Source: Akkermansiaceae bacterium
GTDB taxonomy: Bacteria; Verrucomicrobiota; Verrucomicrobiia; Verrucomicrobiales; Akkermansiaceae
Reading direction: 5' to 3'
Length of the DNA stretch: 10,760 bases
NCBI GenBank assembly: GCA_028293225.1
Contig: JAQGPE010000343.1
Location: forward strand, 1 to 10,760
The position numbers and the translations under genes are program-made. This document shows positions 5,707-10,760 of this stretch, one piece after another. The number at the start of each line of letters is the position of its first letter. Position 1 is the stretch's first letter. The notes under the pieces were generated by a model. The model did not search any database, was not told the origin of the DNA, and worked only from the letters and a program-made list of their open reading frames with translations.

Positions 5707-7695
5707 CTAGGTGATCGACCAGTAGTTGTAGCCCTTCACCGGCACTCCATTGCCGAGCGCCGCCTCCACCTGCTGCAGATGCAGCCGCAGGTAGTCGCTG
5801 CGGGAAATGCCGTTGGCGACCGGCACGCTGCCGTTTTCCACGATGAAAAGCTCCTGATCCGGGAACCAGCGGTGGAAGCGCCGCAGGGCGTGGAAAAGCC
5901 CGCGCGGCCAGACCGGCGCCTTCAGGAAACGTCCGTGCGCCGCCTCCTCCAGCGCCCGGAAACGGTTCAGCTTCCAAGTCGGCAGCCCCCAGTAGTAGTC
6001 GAGCCCCACAAAGTCCTGAGCGCCCACGGCCTCCTGCGGGCAAAGCTCCTCCGGCAGGCGGCCCGAGGTGCCGAGATACCACCAGTTGGCATTGGCGATG
6101 AGGCTGACCGTGCCCCAAAAGCGCCACGCCCAGTTCAGCCACCCGGAGGGCGACTGCAGGACTTTGAGACGGTTCGCCGGCTCCACGGGAATGATCTCCA
6201 GGGCTTCCTCGTGGCCCATCACCTGGCGCGCGATCTCCCTCGCCAGCCGGATTTCCGGCCCCTCGGTGCGACAACCGCTGCTCATCCCCGGAGCATCGGT
6301 GCGGATGCCGACACGCAGCCGCCCGCGTTTCCGGATCCGGCGCAGATCGCGGGTGTGCAGCGATCTCAACGTGCCGTGCTCCTCGTCATGGAAAACGTCG
6401 TACAGGGAAATGGGTTTGCGGGCCTCACGGGCAACCGGCGACGCCGCTGGATCGACTTGAGCCATCTCCTTCTGAAAAATGCCGACCGAGCGATCAACCA
6501 GGGCCAGCAGCCCCACATGACCGTGTGGAACCACCACGACGTAGGATTCCTCACTGAGCCCGGTGACCAGGAAACGATAGAACGCGCCGTCCTTGAGTTG
6601 CTCCGGGAGCAGGAAAAAGGCATCACCGTGGACTGCCTCCACCGTGCCGTTCTTCAACGCCTCACGGGCGGCATGGTAGTCGGCGAAAAGCACCTTCCGA
6701 GCACTGGAAGGCAGGTTGCGGTTCCAGGCATCCGGCTGGTTGCCGATCCCGATCACGGCCACCTTTTTTCCAGCCAGCGAGGCGGCATCCGCCCCCGCAT
6801 AGTCAGCGCGAACCAGGATCGCCTTGCCGGTGCGCAGATACGGATCGCTGTATTCGAAGCGGGTCTGCTCCTGGGCCGTCACGCCGCCGATCACCAGATC
6901 CACGCCGGCCTTTTCGGTCACCAGCGGATTCGCCGTCGTGAACTTGAAAACCGCCTCCGACAGACGGCGATGGCAGGCGCCCCAATCCATCAGCATCTGG
7001 ATCCAGGTCGGAAAGCCGGTGACCAGCGGATTCACCCCGACCTTGGCGGCCGGGTGATGACCTTTGATCGCTTGGCGCGCCCTGGCGTGGGCGAGAAACA
7101 ACCCCGGGATCAGCTTTCCCACCGCCGCCGCTTCGGAGTCGACGTCCGTCCCCCGCGGCATGCCCGGCGGCATGTAGTAGCGGTTCTGCCACCAGGGCTT
7201 GATGTAGCCAAAGGTGAGCTGGCTGGGCTCATTGAAGGTGATCCAGTAGTCGACCAGATCTCCCAGCGCCGCCGCGACCTTGGCGGCATAGCGGGCAAAC
7301 AGATCCGGAAACTGCCGGCCGGTCATTCCGCCGTGGTCCCTCTCCAGCCAGACCGGCCAGACAAAATGATGCAGGGTCAACATGACCTGCATGCCATGGC
7401 CGCGGATCGTCTTGGCAATCTTCCGGTAGCCCTCCAGGGCCGCGGGATCAAAATGGCCATCCTCGGTTTCCACCCGCGACCAAGCCACAGAGAACCGGAA
7501 CAGCTTGCAGCCCAACTTCGCCGCCGCGCCGATGTCCTCCGCATAGCGATTCGCGAAATCAGTCCCCTGCCCCCGTGGAGTCAGACCCTGGCAGCGCTCC
7601 CATACGTCCCAGACATCCTCGCAGGCAGGATCATGCGCTTCCACCTGGTGATCGGCATTGGCCGTGCCAAAGAGGAAGCCTGGAGGGAAAGGCAT
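5707..7695 (-). CDS. GH1 beta-glycosidase with inserted, circularly permuted SBP_bac_3 domain; frame cut by TAG
   Basis: The first 662 residues are open from ATG 7695. They start at the usual GH1 N-terminus (FPPGFLFGTANADHQVE, the glycone-binding Gln17 block), and no signal peptide is visible, so a cytoplasmic enzyme is likely. GH1 landmarks in order: LHHF with His110, TFNEP with acid/base Glu156, strand 5 at KVGVNPL (218-224), strand 6 at DFVGLDYY (561-568), IVENG with nucleophile Glu620, and KGYNYWS (654-660). Between strands 5 and 6, residues about 263-516 form a foreign domain resembling SBP_bac_3. The expected role is retaining hydrolysis of beta-glycosides, possibly gated by a ligand of the insert. 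The gene starts 34 bases after the dapF stop on the same strand and may be co-transcribed with it. TAG at 5707-5709 falls where family members have WSLxDNFEW, and homology continues beyond it. Whether the gene is active, read through or newly broken cannot be decided from sequence alone. Confidence 0.88.
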   Translation of the reverse strand: MPFPPGFLFGTANADHQVEAHDPACEDVWDVWERCQGLTPRGQGTDFANRYAEDIGAAAKLGCKLFRFSVAWSRVETEDGHFDPAALEGYRKIAKTIRGHGMQVMLTLHHFVWPVWLERDHGGMTGRQFPDLFARYAAKVAAALGDLVDYWITFNEPSQLTFGYIKPWWQNRYYMPPGMPRGTDVDSEAAAVGKLIPGLFLAHARARQAIKGHHPAAKVGVNPLVTGFPTWIQMLMDWGACHRRLSEAVFKFTTANPLVTEKAGVDLVIGGVTAQEQTRFEYSDPYLRTGKAILVRADYAGADAASLAGKKVAVIGIGNQPDAWNRNLPSSARKVLFADYHAAREALKNGTVEAVHGDAFFLLPEQLKDGAFYRFLVTGLSEESYVVVVPHGHVGLLALVDRSVGIFQKEMAQVDPAASPVAREARKPISLYDVFHDEEHGTLRSLHTRDLRRIRKRGRLRVGIRTDAPGMSSGCRTEGPEIRLAREIARQVMGHEEALEIIPVEPANRLKVLQSPSGWLNWAWRFWGTVSLIANANWWYLGTSGRLPEELCPQEAVGAQDFVGLDYYWGLPTWKLNRFRALEEAAHGRFLKAPVWPRGLFHALRRFHRWFPDQELFIVENGSVPVANGISRSDYLRLHLQQVEAALGNGVPVKGYNYWSIT
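6148..6909 (-). other. Circularly permuted solute-binding (SBP_bac_3-like) domain inside GH1
   Basis: In canonical SBP_bac_3 proteins such as GlnH the order is: LRVGT strand, GFdvdLa..iA helix, 'vDLviagiT', 'FSdPYy', then lobe 2 with 'LkGkkVav', 'AL.nGrvDAv..D' and a final helix. Here the order is reversed in two blocks. Block 1 (residues about 264-414, 6906-6454) has GVDLVIGGVT, YSDPYLRTGKAILVR, SLAGKKVAVIG, AREALKNGTVEAVHGD and YVVVVPHG. A linker of about 32 residues (6453-6358) follows. Block 2 (about 447-516, 6357-6148) has RLRVGIRTDAPG, EIRLAREIARQVMG, then EIIPVEPANRLKVLQS. The break lies in the loop between 'LQS' and 'vDLvi', so old N- and C-termini are now joined inside the chain, while the new ends graft onto GH1. 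Both GH1 junctions are in frame. Confidence 0.82.
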
Positions 7696-7729
7696 GACGG
7701 GAGAAGGCGCGGCTCCGCCGGTGAATCCG

Positions 7730-8542
7730 TCAGAGCTCGATGTCGCCTTCGAATACGAAGTCGGCCGGTCCCTGCAAGGTCACATTGGTGAAAGTCGTGT
7801 CGCCGGTCTTCTCGAAGCCGATCTCCAGCGTGTCGCCGCCCTTCACATCGACCCTGATCGGCGAAGGAGCGCCATCCAGCAGATGATGAATCAGTGCGCT
7901 GGCAACCATCCCGGTGCCGCAGGCCAGGGTCTCATCCTCGACGCCGCGCTCATAGGTGCGGATGGCGATGTGACCCGGCGCCAGCACGGTGGCGAAGTTG
8001 GCATTGGTCCCGGCCGGAGCGAAGGCCTCGTGGTAGCGGATGGCCGCGCCGTGGCGAACCACTTCGGTGCCGGGCAGATCCGCGACAAAGGCGACGACAT
8101 GCGGCACGCCGGTGTTCAGAAAGTGCAGTTCGGCCTGCAACCCCGGAACCCGGGCTCCGGTGGCAAGCTTCAGATCCTTTGGCTCGGACATGGCGATCCG
8201 GACGTCGTCCTCGACCAGATCCGCAGCCAGGGTCCCGGCGATGGTCTCAAAGGTCACCCGCTCCGGCATTCCCTCCATGAGAGCCGAGGTAAAGCGGCCG
8301 AAGCAGCGCGCCCCGTTGCCGCACATCTCGGCCTCGCCGCCGTCGGCATTGTAGTAGCGGAATCTGAAATCCGCGCCCTGCTCGGCAGGTTCGACGGCCA
8401 GCAAGCCATCCGCTCCAATCCCGCGGTGGCGGTCGCACAGGTGTTCGATCTGCTCGCGGGAAAGGGAAACCTCAAGGTCGCGGTTGTCGATCACGACGAA
8501 GTCGTTGCCGGCACCGTTCATTTTGTAGAAATGGAGAAGCAT
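7730..8542 (-). CDS. dapF: Diaminopimelate epimerase DapF
   Basis: This 270-residue enzyme converts LL- to meso-diaminopimelate, the last shared step before meso-DAP enters peptidoglycan or is decarboxylated to lysine. It acts in the cytoplasm without a cofactor, using two cysteines. Both are visible: Cys80 in GNGARC and Cys208 in ETLACGTG. Other family blocks are KMNGAGNDFVVID at the N-terminus, GIGADGLLAV, DGGEAEMCGNGARCFGRF, LNTGVPHVV, GTNANFATV and RTYERGVEDET. I chose the ATG at 8542 because it gives the standard N-terminus (MLLHFYKMNG) two to three residues from the first strand. The frame is open to 8641, but that extension is low-complexity and overlaps the hairpin region. There is no Shine-Dalgarno sequence. 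A terminator at 8640-8672 separates it from the prepilin genes, so it should have its own promoter. The GH1 gene follows 34 bases downstream. Confidence 0.96.
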   Translation of the reverse strand: MLLHFYKMNGAGNDFVVIDNRDLEVSLSREQIEHLCDRHRGIGADGLLAVEPAEQGADFRFRYYNADGGEAEMCGNGARCFGRFTSALMEGMPERVTFETIAGTLAADLVEDDVRIAMSEPKDLKLATGARVPGLQAELHFLNTGVPHVVAFVADLPGTEVVRHGAAIRYHEAFAPAGTNANFATVLAPGHIAIRTYERGVEDETLACGTGMVASALIHHLLDGAPSPIRVDVKGGDTLEIGFEKTGDTTFTNVTLQGPADFVFEGDIEL

Positions 8543-8610
8543 GGCGGAAGCTGGGGGAATCATGATCCCACCCCGGCATTTGCGCAAGGGAGCCTTCGAG
8601 GTTCGCTGCG

Positions 8611-8635
8611 TTTTCGGAGCCAACGCTCCCGAAAA
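8611..8635. promoter_or_regulatory. Second hairpin in the dapF leader region
   Basis: TTTTCGGAGC (8611-8620) pairs with GCTCCCGAAAA (8625-8635) apart from one bulged base, with loop CAAC. The T run comes before and the A run after the stem on both strands, so this is not an intrinsic terminator. It shares the 9-base word GGAGCCAAC with the neighbouring terminator (8616-8624 and 8644-8652), so the two could compete for pairing. Confidence 0.4.
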
Positions 8636-8639
8636 TAGC

Positions 8640-8672
8640 AAAAGGAGCCAACCGCGAACGGTGGCTCCTTTT
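8640..8672. terminator. Bidirectional intrinsic terminator after the prepilin genes
   Basis: AAAAGGAGCCA (8640-8650) and TGGCTCCTTTT (8662-8672) are a perfect 11-base inverted repeat. The stem can be extended by CCG/CGG past a single bulged A, leaving loop CGAA. An A run on the left and T run on the right make it a terminator on either strand. It starts 25 bases beyond the stop of the prepilin gene at 8698 and probably ends that transcript before dapF. Confidence 0.85.
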
Positions 8673-8697
8673 CAAAGAGAGGGCGTGGAGGCAGAGC

Positions 8698-9642
8698 TTA
8701 CATGCTCGGGATCACCACGCTGCGGGAGTAGTGGAAGGACTCCTGAGCCATGATCTTATCGCGAACCTCCTGCTTCAAGCCGGTCTGGCCCAGACGGGTG
8801 ATGGCCGAGTCGGAAAGAACGGTGATGCCGATCTCCGCACCGATCACACGACCGGCCTTCAGCTCGTCATCCGTCACGTTCGGCTCCATCTTCGCTCCGG
8901 AGGCATCCGTAATGACGCCTTCGCCGCTGATCTTGAATTCCGTGGCCGTCGCATTGTCACCCAGGGTGACACGCACGGGAACCTTGGTCACCGCGGCGCC
9001 GCTGCCCTTCTGGGTCACTTCGACCTCGAAGGTCAGGGTGAACTGACAAACGTTTTCGCAAACGAAGTTTTCGACGTCCTTGATCTTCGTCTCGTAGGTC
9101 GCAAAGGCGCTCTTCAGGCTGTCCTTGCCCAGCAGGGTGCTGAACGTTTCATCCGGATCGACCAGCAGGCGATACATGACGAACGTGGAGCCGTTGGTGT
9201 CTCCGCTGGCGCTGCCTTTGACCGGATCCTGATACTCCAGGTGATACGCCACACAGGAGACGTCGCCGCCCTTGTCGCCGGTTCCGCCCACATCGCCGAG
9301 ATAGCGGTCGGTCGCAGCGGTGAAAAACATCAGCTCGGAGGCGTTCGCACTCTTGTTCGAGGCCGGTCCCGGCATGCTGCTGAGAACGCTGGCGTAGAGC
9401 CACTCGAACTTGTTGCCGCGGCGCGAGACGCTGGATTCGAAATCCTTGGCCATCGTGTCGAGCAGCGACTTGGCCTGGCGGGAAGCGCGGACCTCGGAGC
9501 GGCCGCGCTGCCAAGCGTCCACAGCGACACCGGTGATCGACACAAGCACACCGACGATGATGGCCGTGATGGCCATGGCGACCATCAGCTCGATCAGCGT
9601 AAAGCCACCGGGCTTCTTGCTGGAATGAAAGCGGGTTTTCAT
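8698..9642 (-). CDS. Prepilin-type protein, GspJ-like (candidate Verru_Chthon cassette protein C)
   Basis: This 314-residue protein has a classic type IV pilin/pseudopilin leader: MKTRFHSSKKPGG then FTLIELMVAMAITAIIVGVL. The prepilin peptidase site is Gly13/Phe14 with Glu18 at +5, and the hydrophobic helix spans about residues 14-36. The next helix carries SEVRASRQAKSLLDTMAKDFESS, followed by a beta-rich periplasmic part; a Cys-x3-Cys (VCENVC) and a single Cys in VSCVAYHLEY might form disulfides. The pattern of a helix followed by a domain containing VAYHLEY and a YRLLVDP strand resembles minor pseudopilin GspJ. Verrucomicrobia carry multi-gene prepilin cassettes of this kind; assignment to protein C is from memory of the family and is tentative. 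The gene starts 20 bases after the previous prepilin stop, so it belongs to the same operon, and a terminator follows. Substrate or pilus type is unknown. Confidence 0.8.
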   Translation of the reverse strand: MKTRFHSSKKPGGFTLIELMVAMAITAIIVGVLVSITGVAVDAWQRGRSEVRASRQAKSLLDTMAKDFESSVSRRGNKFEWLYASVLSSMPGPASNKSANASELMFFTAATDRYLGDVGGTGDKGGDVSCVAYHLEYQDPVKGSASGDTNGSTFVMYRLLVDPDETFSTLLGKDSLKSAFATYETKIKDVENFVCENVCQFTLTFEVEVTQKGSGAAVTKVPVRVTLGDNATATEFKISGEGVITDASGAKMEPNVTDDELKAGRVIGAEIGITVLSDSAITRLGQTGLKQEVRDKIMAQESFHYSRSVVIPSM

Positions 9643-9662
9643 GAGCAGGAAAGGAATCGGTT

Positions 9663-10382
9663 TCAGCGACGGATCGCCATGTTGTTGGTGAAGATTGGCT
9701 TCGTCAGTTTCGTCGGGTCGAACTTCCCGCCGGCCTGCACGTATTCGATCGAACTGTTCGGCACGATGTAGAACTCGGCCTCAAAGGCGATGGTCGCGTC
9801 CGGATAGCCGTCGGAACCACTGCCGGAAGATGCGCCGCCGCTGCTCGGGTCGGTGGCGACAATCTCACCCTCCTTCCCCTCTTCCATCTGACCGTTGTTG
9901 AAAACCAACTGGTTGAGTTTCACCGTGTAGATCGGGCCGTCGAGCGCCTTGAGATCGTCCTGGAGCTGCTGGTCGTCGCGCTGACGGACCATCGGCTGGA
10001 CCACGAAGTCACGTCCGGCGGTGCCGTTGTTCTTCGTATAGGGCTCCATGCTGCCGTCGGAGCGCATCTTGGCCGGATTGCCGCGGTATTGATACAGGAG
10101 GATCGCTTTCGCGGCCTTCGAGGAGTCAAGAATCCACTGGTAGCCCTTGTCGAAGCCGGTCGTGTAGGTGCTTTCGGTGCCCGGGCGCACTGTGGTCATC
10201 TCACGGTCCAGAGAACCCACCAGGCGGTCGGCCTCCTGAACGCTGATGGCCTTCCGCAACTGGGCGGAGGCCGGGCCGAAGACGGCCATGAACGAAGTAA
10301 GCAGAACCGCCAGAACTCCGATGGCGATGACGGTCTCCATCAAGGTGAAGCCGCCTGAAAATCGATTGCGTGAAGATTTCAT
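9663..10382 (-). CDS. Prepilin-type protein, GspI-like (candidate Verru_Chthon cassette protein B)
   Basis: This 239-residue protein begins MKSSRNRFSGG then FTLMETVIAIGVLAVLLTSF. Cleavage is expected at Gly11/Phe12, with Glu16 at +5 and a hydrophobic helix of about 20 residues. A helix with an AQLRKAISVQEADRLV segment follows, then a periplasmic domain with GFDKGYQWILDSSKAAKAILLYQYRG and FEAEFYIVPNSS. A Ser/Gly-rich stretch (SSGGASSGSGSDG) near residue 190 looks like a loop or linker. The short leader and 'GFTLxE' core fit minor pseudopilins; the cassette B label is tentative. The start lies 6 bases after the stop of the preceding prepilin-like gene and 20 bases separate its stop from the next start, so three genes form one transcription unit. 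No Shine-Dalgarno sequence is present. Confidence 0.78.
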   Translation of the reverse strand: MKSSRNRFSGGFTLMETVIAIGVLAVLLTSFMAVFGPASAQLRKAISVQEADRLVGSLDREMTTVRPGTESTYTTGFDKGYQWILDSSKAAKAILLYQYRGNPAKMRSDGSMEPYTKNNGTAGRDFVVQPMVRQRDDQQLQDDLKALDGPIYTVKLNQLVFNNGQMEEGKEGEIVATDPSSGGASSGSGSDGYPDATIAFEAEFYIVPNSSIEYVQAGGKFDPTKLTKPIFTNNMAIRR

Positions 10383-10388
10383 GGCTGA

Positions 10389-10760
10389 TCAGAAAGTGGT
10401 CATTTGATCCGGCAGATCCATCTGCTGAGGATCGCGGAAGACGGAGGTGTGCCCGTTTCTCCAGATCACGAAGCCGGCGAAGTCGCGCTTGCCGTCGCCG
10501 GTGACATGCGGAGGGTCACCATTCGCGCGGGCGCCGGTGCCAACGATGAAACTGGCCCCAGGAGTGGTGCAGATGCCCTGGGAGTTGAACTCGTAGTAGA
10601 GGTAGCGCCCGTCCAGATTGGACTTGTCGCTGGAAAGGGAGAATTCCTCGATCTGGCCGCTGCCGTTCTTCTGGTCCTTCTTGCTCAGGCTCTGGCTGAA
10701 GAAAACCTTGTCTGGAAGGATCGTCGGCCGGGCGGAGACCAGCCAGCTCTTGCCGGGTTC
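10389..10760 (-). CDS. C-terminal part of a pseudopilin-like protein (candidate cassette protein D)
   Basis: The frame is open from the right edge and ends in TGA at 10391-10389, giving the last 123 residues of a gene that starts outside the window. It reads SWLVSARPTILPDKVFFS, then YLYYEFNSQG, a Gly-rich stretch (SFIVGTGARANGD), and RDFAGFVIWRNGHTSVF, ending MDLPDQMTTF. The beta-strand content and the 'lP..v.f ... y.f...G' layout resemble the soluble domain of GspH-type minor pseudopilins and what I recall of Verru_Chthon protein D, but the diagnostic N-terminal prepilin leader is out of view. Position (6 bases before the next prepilin start, same strand) supports membership of the same operon. 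It could instead be the end of the larger cassette protein A. Confidence 0.65.
   Translation of the reverse strand, partial: EPGKSWLVSARPTILPDKVFFSQSLSKKDQKNGSGQIEEFSLSSDKSNLDGRYLYYEFNSQGICTTPGASFIVGTGARANGDPPHVTGDGKRDFAGFVIWRNGHTSVFRDPQQMDLPDQMTTF

Noticed and set aside
5707..5709. TAG read as pyrrolysine
   Set aside because: Pyrrolysine is not known from GH1 enzymes or this kind of bacterium, and no pyl gene is in view; a mutation or sequence error is simpler.
6148..6909. Permuted order explained as an assembly error joining two genes
   Set aside because: The whole stretch is one unbroken 662-codon frame with both GH1 junctions in frame and the split GH1 halves in correct order; a misjoin would be unlikely to keep this. 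Read-level confirmation would still be useful.
5512..7791. Long plus-strand open frame of 759 codons opposite GH1
   Set aside because: It has no family features, is rich in Arg, His and Gln, and mirrors the codon bias of the clearly real GH1 and dapF genes on the minus strand.
8543..8641. 33-residue N-terminal extension of DapF
   Set aside because: The ATG at 8542 gives the family-standard N-terminus; the extension overlaps the hairpins and has no DapF-like sequence.

Overview
The window comes from a GC-rich bacterial chromosome. The gene set suggests a member of the Verrucomicrobiota: consecutive prepilin-type genes resembling the 'Verru_Chthon cassette', two large glycoside hydrolases, and genes preceded by C/T-rich leaders without a Shine-Dalgarno sequence. 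The phylum call is inference; no rRNA gene is present to test it.

Layout. Plus strand, left half: the 3' end of a polysaccharide deacetylase (2-622), ffh for the signal recognition particle GTPase (698-2113), an unrecognised helical protein (2143-2781), and a secreted two-domain glycosidase with a five-bladed propeller followed by an (alpha/alpha)6-type domain (2946-5531). Minus strand, right half, read from right to left: the 3' end of a prepilin-like gene (10760-10389), two complete prepilin-like genes (10382-9663 and 9642-8698), an intrinsic terminator (8672-8640), dapF for diaminopimelate epimerase (8542-7730), and 34 bases later a family 1 glycoside hydrolase (7695-5707). The two halves converge near 5532-5563.

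The most unusual object is the GH1 gene. Between its acid/base Glu156 and its nucleophile Glu620 it carries about 250 residues resembling a type 3 periplasmic solute-binding protein (SBP_bac_3). The pieces are in circularly permuted order: the part that normally starts at 'vDLviag' comes first, and the normal N-terminal part ('LRVGI') comes second. No signal peptide is visible, so this looks like a cytoplasmic beta-glycosidase with a built-in ligand-sensing module. The frame is then closed by a TAG inside the conserved 'WSxxxNxEW' block, yet the same frame continues for 48 GH1-like codons to a TGA at 5560-5562.

A second, decayed copy of that GH1 tail lies at 2777-2881 in the same orientation; 57 of 70 bases match 5621-5690 without gaps. 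The propeller glycosidase is therefore bracketed by two GH1 3' ends, which suggests an old duplication or recombination event. Housekeeping genes (ffh, dapF) thus sit next to carbohydrate-degrading genes and an envelope or secretion prepilin cluster.
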